Under the pieces are notes generated by a model. It was not told where the DNA came from. It ran no database searches and saw only the letters and a program-made list of their open reading frames with translations. Both the position numbers and the translations under genes were made by a program. A stretch of DNA of 33,646 nt, from the NCBI GenBank assembly GCA_021107705.1, contig JAIOSJ010000332.1:1-33646 (forward strand), in the 5' to 3' direction. Shown in pieces: positions 1-7,819 of this stretch (position 1 is its first letter; each line of letters starts with the position of its first letter). The stretch is from Thermoanaerobaculales bacterium. GTDB lineage: Bacteria; Acidobacteriota; Thermoanaerobaculia; Thermoanaerobaculales; Sulfomarinibacteraceae.

Positions 1-1366
1 CGTCGGGAGAATAGACGGGCGCCCCGTCGTATGCCTCACTGTCGGTGAGGTTGCTGATGGATTCGTCACTGAGATCGATCTGGAAGATGTCGTACTGGCC
101 GTTCTTCACGCCTTGAAAAGCGATAAATTGCCCATCAGGCGACCACGCCGGCTGGCCGGCCTGTTCGATGGGCGCCTTGATTTCGATCTCACGCACAAGC
201 TTCTCCCGATACAGATCGAGGATCAAGAGGGTTCGAGTCCGCTCGGTTCGGGCGAACACCCCCAAATGGGTCCCATCCGGTGAAAAAGCTATGTCTCTGC
301 CGACCTTCGGGCCCACGGTAAGGGCCTGGGCAATGAGGTACCTGTATTTCGTTGTGAAGCCCTTGGTAACATTTTTAAAGATTCGTCGATCGGGCACTCC
401 AAAGACTGCAACGTCCACTTCGTCCTTTGCCGTGGTGAAGGCAGCGACAAGATCCCCGTTCGGCGAGGCGACCGGTGACAGCTCGGCAGTCGGACGCTGC
501 ACCCCGGAATAAAAGACCCCACCGAACTCTCGGGGCACCCCTCGGTGATCGTAGCCTTCATATCGGCGCCGCAGCCAGGATCTGAAGGCGGCGTCGAATT
601 CGTCGACCTCCATACGAAAGACTCTCTGCAACGGTCGGGAAATGTTTCCCCCTACGGTGTTGCGAAAAGAAAAGATAAATTCCCGAAGCCCTTCCTCTCC
701 CCACTCGGACTCCACAAATTCAAAAACCATGTGCCCGAGGCGGTAGGCAAAGAACCCGCTGATCGGTTGAGCAAGCGACGGCACTCGATCCGAAAGGGCC
801 GCGTCCCGCATATAGGCTTCATCCAGAGAGTCCTCGTCTTGGGCAAGGTATGAGGCCATTCCCTCCATGAACCATAGGGGTGGTCGCCTGTAAATCGCCC
901 GGCCCATTCGACCCTGGAAGAGGATTTCATACTGAAAAATGTGGGTAAGTTCGTGTTGGATCAGGGTCTGAAGCCCGTATTGGGGAAGATCCACCGGGAG
1001 AACCATCCGATTCCTGGACTGCGTCGCGAAGGCCCCGACTCCCTCCGGAATGAAACTGACGATGACGTTGGTCTGCTCGAATTCGGCATGGGTCGCGTAG
1101 ATGATCATCGGGATGGGCTTGAGGATCTGGAAGTTCAGACGCCGGGCCAACTCGTCGTAGGCACTTTCCGCAAAGGAGGCCACCTCGTCAAGCGAAGGCT
1201 CGGATCTGTCGTAGTAGGAGATCTGGAAATGAGGCGTGTCATACACCTGCCATTCGAAGGTGTCGTAGCGAATCTTGTTCTTGCCCCCCCTGAAATTTGT
1301 TTGAGCCGTAACCGGCGCCACCGCAACCAGAAGGGAAATTAACGCCAACCAAACACGCAACCTCAT
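1..1366 (-). CDS. Secreted peptidase MA-like zinc metalloprotease with C-terminal PD40 propeller (partial, runs off left edge)
   Basis: The frame is open from an ATG at 1366 to the window edge, about 455 codons, so the C-terminus is missing. A signal peptide is clear (MRLRVWLALISLLVAVAP, then VTAQ). The zinc motif HELTH lies at about residues 138-142, and WFMEGMASYL about 26 residues later supplies the third ligand Glu (about 168). This spacing is typical of gluzincins of the peptidase MA family. From about residue 260 there are WD40-like PD40 blades with the signatures FSPDGTHLGVF and AWSPDGQFIAF, as in TolB-type propellers. A GGGAG Shine-Dalgarno sequence precedes the ATG. It is the last visible gene of the minus-strand operon that starts near 5267, 63 nt after the preceding stop. 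Expected location is the periplasm or cell surface. The substrate is unknown, and proteolytic activity is inferred from the motifs only. Confidence 0.85.
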   Translation of the reverse strand, partial: MRLRVWLALISLLVAVAPVTAQTNFRGGKNKIRYDTFEWQVYDTPHFQISYYDRSEPSLDEVASFAESAYDELARRLNFQILKPIPMIIYATHAEFEQTNVIVSFIPEGVGAFATQSRNRMVLPVDLPQYGLQTLIQHELTHIFQYEILFQGRMGRAIYRRPPLWFMEGMASYLAQDEDSLDEAYMRDAALSDRVPSLAQPISGFFAYRLGHMVFEFVESEWGEEGLREFIFSFRNTVGGNISRPLQRVFRMEVDEFDAAFRSWLRRRYEGYDHRGVPREFGGVFYSGVQRPTAELSPVASPNGDLVAAFTTAKDEVDVAVFGVPDRRIFKNVTKGFTTKYRYLIAQALTVGPKVGRDIAFSPDGTHLGVFARTERTRTLLILDLYREKLVREIEIKAPIEQAGQPAWSPDGQFIAFQGVKNGQYDIFQIDLSDESISNLTDSEAYDGAPVYSPD

Positions 1367-1429
1367 GCAACTCTCCCATCCTGCAGTTCAAAACCGACGA
1401 AGGAAGCGGACCAATCAAATTCGCCGATC

Positions 1430-2149
1430 TCATTTGAACAAATACCTCTTGGCACGAATAAACCTGGGCACGAAGATAGCCAACAATCGATTATCCAGAG
1501 TGTAAAGATCGCTGAACATATCTGTGAAGACCTCGAGTTTTCGCTCCGACTTCTCCTGGAAGTCGGTGATCTGCTCACTGAAGACGACCTTTCCGTTCTC
1601 ACCGTCGAGAACGGTCACCAGGATGTCGTAACTGAAGCCCGTCTCTTCAATCAAAACCTGTCGAAAATAGGTCTTCCCATCCTGCGGTGAAACGTATTCC
1701 TCCGTCTGGTAACCCGCCCGGTCGAGGACGGCAACGTCGATGGCAGCGGTGACGATGTATTCAGCGCCGGTCTCCCGCCCGATGTCCATCCAAAAAGACG
1801 TGATCTGGGCCAGCTCCAATGGGTTTTTCGTCGGCAAATCGAGGTCCGCAATTGGATTCAGGACGGTGAGACGAGTCTCACGCCGAAGGAGTCGGCGCAG
1901 GTACCGGTCAAACTCGCGCGCCGCTATGACATCCAGGCCCTCAGCCTCAACTCCCTCGGCGCCGGGCTCCAGGAGAATGGGACCGACGTAGATCCGTTCC
2001 GTGCCTTCGAGCTTCATCTCAGGTTCGACCCTGAGCATAATTCGCAACTCCTTCGCATCGGCAACTCCGCCGAGAAAATGAAGGATGGCCAGGCTGAGGA
2101 AAGCCACTGAACAGAAAACCGCCGACCGTGGCCTACACACCTTCCGCAT
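1430..2149 (-). CDS. Secreted alpha/beta protein, possibly CsgG/LpoB-like
   Basis: This is a 239-residue exported protein. The frame is open further upstream (to 2383), but that stretch is basic, low-complexity and lies inside the TPR gene, so I chose the ATG at 2149. It is followed directly by a signal peptide (MRKVCRPRSAVFCSVAFLSL, cleavage likely after GVADA). The start overlaps the 3' end of the TPR gene by 17 nt, suggesting translational coupling. The mature part alternates strands and helices, with segments such as GAEYIVTAAIDVAVLD and FSYDILVTVLDGENGKVVF. This recalls the alpha/beta fold of CsgG, LpoB and TolB N-terminal domains, where short envelope proteins sense or build outer-membrane assemblies. 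The resemblance is by eye and weak. A lipobox cysteine is absent. It probably works with its operon partners at the envelope; no specific function can be assigned. Confidence 0.7.
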   Translation of the reverse strand: MRKVCRPRSAVFCSVAFLSLAILHFLGGVADAKELRIMLRVEPEMKLEGTERIYVGPILLEPGAEGVEAEGLDVIAAREFDRYLRRLLRRETRLTVLNPIADLDLPTKNPLELAQITSFWMDIGRETGAEYIVTAAIDVAVLDRAGYQTEEYVSPQDGKTYFRQVLIEETGFSYDILVTVLDGENGKVVFSEQITDFQEKSERKLEVFTDMFSDLYTLDNRLLAIFVPRFIRAKRYLFK

Positions 2150-2624
2150 TGCCGCCTCCTTCGCTGCTGGTCTTGTCCTCCACTTTCTGCGCGGCCTCAG
2201 TCGTTTCACCTTCTCCTTGCTTTTCTTCCGGATCGCCGGAAGCCGGTTCCCCCTTGTCCTTCTTGTCGACATAAGTCCGGACAAAATCTTCAAAGAGGTC
2301 GAAATTTCGCTTGATGTTGCGTTGGTTCTGCGCCAAGTCCAATGCCCGTTCATAGGCCGCCCTCGCCTTGTCATAGTCGCCAATCACCTCGAAGGACACT
2401 GCCAGGTTACTGAGGATCTTCGGATCATTCGGTCTGAGCCGATTCGCGCTCTCATAACGAACGTTGGCCTCCTGCCAATAGCCTCGTCGCGCCGCCTCAT
2501 AGCCTCGTTTGGCCTCAGAAGCCGCTGCTTTCTCGGACGACTGCTGTCCCTCAACCATGCCGGGACAGGCAAACAATAAGGCCAGAAGCGCCAGAGCTAC
2601 AGAAACTGATCTTCCTGGTCTCAT
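2133..2624 (-). CDS. Secreted tetratricopeptide-repeat protein with acidic tail
   Basis: This 163-residue protein has a signal peptide (MRPGRSVSVALALLALLFAC...). About two TPR units follow, visible as AKRGYEAARRGYWQEANVRY and NLAVSFEVIGDYDKARAAYE, each ending in the Ala-x-x-x-Tyr-x-x-Ala/Ser-Leu pattern. The last 45 residues are charged and low in complexity (Glu, Lys, Gly, Ser), likely disordered. A GGAGTCTGAAA spacer gives a good ribosome site for the ATG at 2624. It starts 12 nt after the GWxTD-VWFA gene and overlaps the next gene by 17 nt. In context it is probably a periplasmic adaptor of the same envelope system. The Cys in LFACPG could suggest a lipoprotein, but the surrounding residues do not make a convincing lipobox. 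Confidence 0.85.
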   Translation of the reverse strand: MRPGRSVSVALALLALLFACPGMVEGQQSSEKAAASEAKRGYEAARRGYWQEANVRYESANRLRPNDPKILSNLAVSFEVIGDYDKARAAYERALDLAQNQRNIKRNFDLFEDFVRTYVDKKDKGEPASGDPEEKQGEGETTEAAQKVEDKTSSEGGGNAEGV

Positions 2625-2636
2625 TTTCAGACTCCT

Positions 2637-5267
2637 TCAAAAACCGCCGGGAAAGTACCCGGAAATCGTCCTGACATCCATTCCTCTTCGATCGACTTTG
2701 ACCTTGATCTCCCGCATCTCCTCCGGCGGCCGGTTCGAGGTCGAGGTGTAGGCCAACAGGTACTGGGTTCGGAGTTCCTCGTCGATCTCTTCGTAGATTC
2801 TGTCCAACTCGTCCTTTCCGGAAATGAAAAAGGACCGGCCTCCAGTGATCTCGGCCAACCGCCTGAGCTGAAAGCGCGCCATGACCTTGGTTTTGGCAAG
2901 ATCGACTGCGATCGTATAGATCGTAACGCCGGATCGAAGGGCGAAGTCTTTCACGGCTTCGGAAGTGTATTTCGAAGAAGTATCTTCACCGTCAGTCACG
3001 ATCACCATCGCCTTGCGACCACGAACGCCGGAAAACTGGAAGAGCCCCATGATCGTTGCGTCATAGAAGGCCGTTGTTCGATCAGCATAAAGGGCAAGAA
3101 GGGCATTCTCCAGCGTGTCAAAATCAGCCGTGAAACTCGCGAGAATGTCCGGCTTATCGGAGAAAGCCTCGATGAATGCGCGATCCTTCGGTCGCAGTAA
3201 CTGCCGCAGAAACCCCATGACGACGCGCTGCACGGCCGGCAGCGTGTCCTGCATCGACCCCGATGAGTCAATAACGATCCCGAGTCGGATCGGGAGGTCC
3301 TGCTGCAAGGAAAAGTGAACGATCTCTTGCTCGACGCCGTCCTCCTCGACCCGGAAATTCTCCTTCTGAAGGTCCTTCACCGGCTTACCGGAACGACCCA
3401 GAACAGTGACGGGAAGCTCAACCGAAGTCACGTCGACCACGGTTCCGAATTCCGGTGCATTGACGAACTGCAGGTCCTCGGCCTGCGAACCATCATCGAG
3501 AACGGCGAGTGCCCTGAGATAGCCCATCTGTCCGGCAGCCCCAACCTGTACCCAAGCTTCAAAGGGCATCTGAAAGAGAGTCGTCAAGAGTCGATCATTC
3601 CAGTAGATCTCCAGCTTCTCGAGCGCGGCGTCCGTGGGAGTGTTCATCGCCACCCTGACCCTGAGCCGATCCCCGTTCACATCTCCAGGTGAGATCGGTT
3701 GGATACGAAGAAAGAAGCGCTCTCGGCCCACATTCAGCGCGATCTCTGCCCGGCCCAACTCCAATCCGTCGGCGCCATAACCTGTCGCCCTTACCGTCAT
3801 CAGTCTCGGCAGAACTCCAAGGTTCAGGTCAACCTCGAAGGGGGGCCGGTTCTTGGTGAGAATCTTTCGTTCATCCACAAAGAAACTCACACTCTGAACG
3901 TCCCTGCATGTCACAGCCTCGAACCTTTTTATGCCGCTCACAGCCTCACCGCCGGGCCCAACCAATCGGACAACCGGTTCCTCGTCATCCTCGGGGGTTG
4001 GGACTTCAATCGTCTCCAAAGCCGGCCTAATCACTCGTTCACTTTCCCTGGCCTTCAGAGCGTCCTGTAGGTCGGCTGTGAACTGTCGTTCGACCACCCC
4101 GGCGTGGGAGGAATGCACGTCCTCGATCTTGAGACGGACCGTGTAGTCACCGGGACGAACATACCGGTCAAGCAGGAGAACAAGTCGGTCGCCGGCCGTC
4201 GGTACGGAAAAGAGGTAGCGAAAGCGGTCGACCATGCGTTTGTCTTGAGAAATCTCACCGATGACATCCACCTGCACGACCTCGACCTCTCCGACCTGTG
4301 TCGTTCCCAGATCACCGGCCGAAAGTCCGAGGTCGAATGCCATACGTATCTTTCCCCCTCGGAGGCCGCGTTCCCTACTCTCCACGGTGAAGTCCAGAGC
4401 TTCGGCATCACCGTCCAGCAGTGCCGAAAACTCCATGAAACGATGGGCCGCCCCTTCCGCCCCGGTAGACTCCACCGAGGGCAGGTGGTACATGAGCCTC
4501 ATGAATTTCGGATCCCTCGCCCAGCGATCTGCACTGTTGATCATTCGCAGAATCTGCTCGCCATTGCTGCACCGGCTTTCAGGCCGGTCGAAAAAAGACC
4601 TGGCGCCACCGCTGGTGAGATTATCCCAGGCCATGAAAACGTAGAGTGCTTCTCTGCCGTCGAAACTGGACCAGAAGCGATAATTCCCGAGACCGCTCGG
4701 TTTGTAGAAAAGGGCAACTACCCCCTCGCCAAGACCCTCGATATAGCTCCAACCCCAGATCGTCAGAGGATGGAAGACCTGGTCGCATCGGACCACCAGT
4801 TCAAAATCCGGCGGTCCGTGGATCAGGAGAACCCGCGCCCTGTCATCGATCATGTGCCGGAACGACTCCCGGCACAGAAGAATCCTCTCTTCATAAATAC
4901 CGCGAAATTTCGAACCGTACCCCGTCTGGTGACCCCACAAGATCCATAGACGGTCGATGTAGGCTCTGCGTTGGGCTTCGGTCTCGAGCTTCAGGAAGGC
5001 CCTCTGCTGCTCCTTGGAAATGAGTGGATAAACTTCTTCGGTCAGCCACACTCTCCATCGTTCAGGCAGGTCCTTGACCTTCTTGGCCTGGCCGGCGTCC
5101 GCAACCGGGGCCATGACCGCCGCAATCAAAACTGCGACCGTGAACAGGGCAACAAACCGGTCACAGAGAATATCCCGGAAGCAAAGGATCGCGGATCGAT
5201 CAATCCGTCCGCCGCCCCCACGCCGGAATTGTCTTGCAATTCGTCGCTCTCTTGGCCTCAACGTCAA
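2637..5267 (-). CDS. GWxTD domain - VWFA fusion protein, exported
   Basis: This is an 876-residue exported protein. After a basic N-terminus and one hydrophobic segment (ALFTVAVLIAAVMAPVADA) comes a GWxTD-type domain of the kind common in Acidobacteriota (WRVWLTEEVYPLISKEQQ; RARVLLIHGPPDF). A beta-rich middle follows. From about residue 658 there is a VWFA domain with an intact metal-ion adhesion site: DSSGS at about 667-671, Thr near 731, and TDGED with Asp near 759. VWFA-MIDAS domains bind protein ligands through a divalent metal. The longest frame starts with TTG at 5267. A second TTG at 5261 sits about 6 nt after the AGAGGGG ribosome site and is at least as likely, so the exact start is open. 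It heads the four-gene minus operon. The partner is unknown; a surface-adhesion or envelope-assembly role is inference. Confidence 0.87.
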   Translation of the reverse strand: MTLRPRERRIARQFRRGGGGRIDRSAILCFRDILCDRFVALFTVAVLIAAVMAPVADAGQAKKVKDLPERWRVWLTEEVYPLISKEQQRAFLKLETEAQRRAYIDRLWILWGHQTGYGSKFRGIYEERILLCRESFRHMIDDRARVLLIHGPPDFELVVRCDQVFHPLTIWGWSYIEGLGEGVVALFYKPSGLGNYRFWSSFDGREALYVFMAWDNLTSGGARSFFDRPESRCSNGEQILRMINSADRWARDPKFMRLMYHLPSVESTGAEGAAHRFMEFSALLDGDAEALDFTVESRERGLRGGKIRMAFDLGLSAGDLGTTQVGEVEVVQVDVIGEISQDKRMVDRFRYLFSVPTAGDRLVLLLDRYVRPGDYTVRLKIEDVHSSHAGVVERQFTADLQDALKARESERVIRPALETIEVPTPEDDEEPVVRLVGPGGEAVSGIKRFEAVTCRDVQSVSFFVDERKILTKNRPPFEVDLNLGVLPRLMTVRATGYGADGLELGRAEIALNVGRERFFLRIQPISPGDVNGDRLRVRVAMNTPTDAALEKLEIYWNDRLLTTLFQMPFEAWVQVGAAGQMGYLRALAVLDDGSQAEDLQFVNAPEFGTVVDVTSVELPVTVLGRSGKPVKDLQKENFRVEEDGVEQEIVHFSLQQDLPIRLGIVIDSSGSMQDTLPAVQRVVMGFLRQLLRPKDRAFIEAFSDKPDILASFTADFDTLENALLALYADRTTAFYDATIMGLFQFSGVRGRKAMVIVTDGEDTSSKYTSEAVKDFALRSGVTIYTIAVDLAKTKVMARFQLRRLAEITGGRSFFISGKDELDRIYEEIDEELRTQYLLAYTSTSNRPPEEMREIKVKVDRRGMDVRTISGYFPGGF

Positions 5268-5376
5268 CCCCTCTTTAGCGGAAAAACCAAATCCCCTTTC
5301 CCAGTGTTACGCACATTCATCCTTCGATGTTACCCGAAGATACGTACAAAAAGACTCTTGGTTATAAAGGATTGAC

Positions 5377-7044
5377 TCAGGTCTGAAGCACACCAACCCT
5401 GAAAGGCGCGATGTAGCTCTGGTGAGCCGCTGCCGCAATACTGCGGGCGACGACGGCCCGTGTTTCACGGGGATCGATGATTTCGTCGATCCACTGCCGG
5501 GCAGCCGCGTAACGAGGTTCTGAGGCTGCGGCGTAACGAGCCTTGATCTCGTTCAGGAGATTCTCTTTCTCTTTATCCGTGATGTCCTTCCCACGGTTCT
5601 TCAGTTGGATGGCAAGCAAGGTCTTGGAGGCTTGATCTCCGCCCATGACCGAAATCGAAGCCGACGGCCAGGCATAGAAAAAGCGGGCGCCGTAGGCTCG
5701 GCCGCACATCGCGTAATTGCCGGCGCCGAAGGAGTTGCCCACAAAGACAGTGATCTTCGGCACCACCGAGTTCGCGACTACGTTCACGAGCTTCGCACCG
5801 TCTTTGATGATCCCCGCCTGCTCCGAACTGGATCCGACCATAAAGCCCGTCACATCCTGGAGGAACAGGATCGGGATACCCTTCTGGTTCATCAACTCGA
5901 TGAACCGAGCGGCCTTGTCGGCAGAATCGGAGTAGATCACCCCTCCGATCTGCATCTCCCTGTCGGTTTTCTCGAGCCCACGCCTGCGCTGGACGATTTG
6001 ACGCTGATTCGCAACGATCCCAACCGCCCAGCCTTCTATCCTCCCTGTCCCGCAGATGATCGTCTTGCCGAAGGTGGCCTTGTATTCCGTGAACTCAGAA
6101 TCGTCGAGCAGGCAGGCCAGCAAACCATGAGCGTCGTAGGCTTGCGCTCGGTTCACCGGTAATTTTCCCAGCACCTCATCCGGGTCGACAGCCGGCGGTC
6201 GTGGTTCCCTTCGGTCAAAAGGCGCCATCGTCGGGCGAGCCAGCTCTCCGATTCTCGCCCTGATGTGCTTCAAGGTACTCATCTCATCCGGGAAACGATC
6301 GTCCACGACTCCGGAGATATCCACCTGGACCTCCGCACCCCCAAGGCTCTCGTTGTCGATCTTCTCCCCAATGGCGGCTTGCACCAGGTGAGCGCCGGCC
6401 AGGAAGATGGTTCCGGTGCCCTCGACAATCAGCGACTCATCGGACATGATCGGCAGGTAGGCGCCACCGGCGACACACGACCCCATGATCGCGGAAATCT
6501 GATAGATGCCCTCCGCCGAAAGCCGCGCATTGTTGTAGAAAACTCGGCCGAAGTGTTCCCTGTCCGGAAAGATCTCATCCTGCAAAGGCAGAAAAACACC
6601 GGCCGAATCCACCAAGTAGATGATCGGCAGGCGGTTCTCCAGGGCTATCTCTTGAGCCCGGAGGATCTTTCGACAGGTCGCCGGAAACCACGCGCCCGCT
6701 TTGACGGTGGCATCGTTGGAAACAACAACACACTCGCGACCTTCGATCGTGCCGAGACCAGTCACAACCCCTGCCGCTGGGGCGCCGCCCCACTCTTCGT
6801 ACAATCCCCAGGCCGCAAAAGTGCCCAGTTCGTGGAAAACGCTCCCCTCGTCCACGAGAGCATCGACCCTTTCCCGAGCCAGCATCTTGCCCTGTTTCTT
6901 CTGCCGCTCAACCGCGCGCGCACCTCCACCTTCGGCGATTTGCACACGCTGCGCCTTGAGAACTCGGATCTCGTTCAGCCAGTGATCCTTATTGGTTTCG
7001 TAACCAACGTCTTTCGTGAACTTGGCATGAAGCTTGCGCGGCAT
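5377..7044 (-). CDS. Acyl-CoA carboxylase carboxyltransferase (beta) subunit, methylcrotonyl/geranyl-CoA-like
   Basis: The 555-residue protein covers both crotonase-fold halves of a biotin-dependent carboxyltransferase, which moves CO2 from carboxybiotin to an acyl-CoA. The N-half shows VDSAGVFLPLQDEIFPDREH, FGRVFYNNARLSAEGI and MGSCVAGGAYLPIMSDE, a pattern typical of 3-methylcrotonyl-CoA carboxylase beta rather than of propionyl-CoA carboxylase. The C-half shows GIVANQRQIVQRRRG, ILFLQDVTGFMVGSSSEQAG, FGAGNYAMCGRAYGARF and WPSASISVMGG. Length matches the family (about 535-560). The ATG at 7044 follows a strong CAGGGAGGTTTC ribosome site. The biotin carboxylase/carrier subunit is not in the window. 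AtuA-like genes at 21471-23194 belong to a family found with geranyl-CoA carboxylase, so geranyl-CoA is a possible substrate. The acyl specificity is not proven from sequence. Confidence 0.93.
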   Translation of the reverse strand: MPRKLHAKFTKDVGYETNKDHWLNEIRVLKAQRVQIAEGGGARAVERQKKQGKMLARERVDALVDEGSVFHELGTFAAWGLYEEWGGAPAAGVVTGLGTIEGRECVVVSNDATVKAGAWFPATCRKILRAQEIALENRLPIIYLVDSAGVFLPLQDEIFPDREHFGRVFYNNARLSAEGIYQISAIMGSCVAGGAYLPIMSDESLIVEGTGTIFLAGAHLVQAAIGEKIDNESLGGAEVQVDISGVVDDRFPDEMSTLKHIRARIGELARPTMAPFDRREPRPPAVDPDEVLGKLPVNRAQAYDAHGLLACLLDDSEFTEYKATFGKTIICGTGRIEGWAVGIVANQRQIVQRRRGLEKTDREMQIGGVIYSDSADKAARFIELMNQKGIPILFLQDVTGFMVGSSSEQAGIIKDGAKLVNVVANSVVPKITVFVGNSFGAGNYAMCGRAYGARFFYAWPSASISVMGGDQASKTLLAIQLKNRGKDITDKEKENLLNEIKARYAAASEPRYAAARQWIDEIIDPRETRAVVARSIAAAAHQSYIAPFRVGVLQT

Positions 7045-7111
7045 GAAACCTCCCTGAGACTACAGATGAACGATCATCATAACTGGTTTCCATCGGTTGT
7101 GGGCTACAACC

Positions 7112-7711
7112 TCATTCCGGCACCTTGCGGCTCTTCAGCTTACCCGATGTCACCCAACGGCCCTTCACGATCGGCGAATGATCGGCGAGCAATATCTCGA
7201 GTTGCTCCGGAGTCAGTTCTCCCAGGACATTCGCCTTGAGTATCAGAACTCCACCCTCGGCGAAATCCGCTGCGGCGCCGGCTCTTTCCCCGATCTCACG
7301 CGCCTTCCGGATATCCCCCGAGTGAAGAGCCTGGATGAATCTCTTCGTCGCCCCTCGGCGATCCTGCATCCGACTGGGCCATTCCCGGAGAAAATCCGCC
7401 ATGAATTCGTCCATACGTTTTTGCTGTTCGACCGCAAGAACCAGCTCATCGACCAATTCTTCCCGATGCCACCATGTCAGGTTCACAGCCTTCTCGATGT
7501 TGACACGAATCTGCGGGTTCACCTCTCGGTTATCGGGCTCTTCCTCTGGGGCGTCGACCGCTTCTGTTTCGGCAGGAGCACCTGCCTTCGATGAAGGATC
7601 CTCGCCAGGCCCACAACCTATGAATGCAAAACACAGCCCGACGGTGAAAGCACTTATGACAGCCGTTCGGGCCGTTAGTCGTATACCGCTCGGAAATTTC
7701 CAAAAAGCCAT
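7112..7711 (-). CDS. Periplasmic lipoprotein with CpxP/Spy-like helical domain
   Basis: The protein has 199 residues from the ATG at 7711, which follows a GAGGGGGTTTTG ribosome site. A TTG one codon upstream is less likely. The N-terminus is a lipoprotein signal: a hydrophobic run ending CFAFIGCG, with Cys as the predicted lipidated residue. An acidic linker follows, then a helical region (HREELVDELVLAVEQQKRMD, REWPSRMQDRRG) and LGELTPEQLEIL. These recall the LTxxQ motifs of CpxP/Spy/CnrX-type periplasmic proteins, which act as envelope-stress chaperones or metal sensors. The match is by pattern and partial. It lies upstream of the carboxylase on the same strand with a 67-nt gap, and it is divergent from the large sulfatase-like gene at 7820. 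I infer a role in envelope stress but cannot name a partner. Confidence 0.75.
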   Translation of the reverse strand: MAFWKFPSGIRLTARTAVISAFTVGLCFAFIGCGPGEDPSSKAGAPAETEAVDAPEEEPDNREVNPQIRVNIEKAVNLTWWHREELVDELVLAVEQQKRMDEFMADFLREWPSRMQDRRGATKRFIQALHSGDIRKAREIGERAGAAADFAEGGVLILKANVLGELTPEQLEILLADHSPIVKGRWVTSGKLKSRKVPE

Positions 7712-7819
7712 CAAAACCCCCTCAAACCGAACGACAGTTCCTGACGCCCTGCGCTATAGTACGCGAGTTCATCCGCTCCCGAAAGCGATGACAAATAACT
7801 GGAATAACGGATTTTGCTC

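Noticed and set aside
4104-4949. 281-codon plus-strand frame opposite the GWxTD-VWFA gene
   Set aside because: No domain pattern or ribosome site; the minus strand carries clear GWxTD and VWFA motifs.
7095-7111. Stem-loop GGTTGT/ACAACC directly after the lipoprotein stop
   Set aside because: Only 6 bp and no T-run on the minus strand, so not supported as an intrinsic terminator.
7731-7760. Promoter for the sulfatase-like gene (ACGACA-18-TATAGT)
   Set aside because: The -10 is acceptable but the -35 matches poorly; the 105-nt divergent region likely holds promoters that I cannot place.
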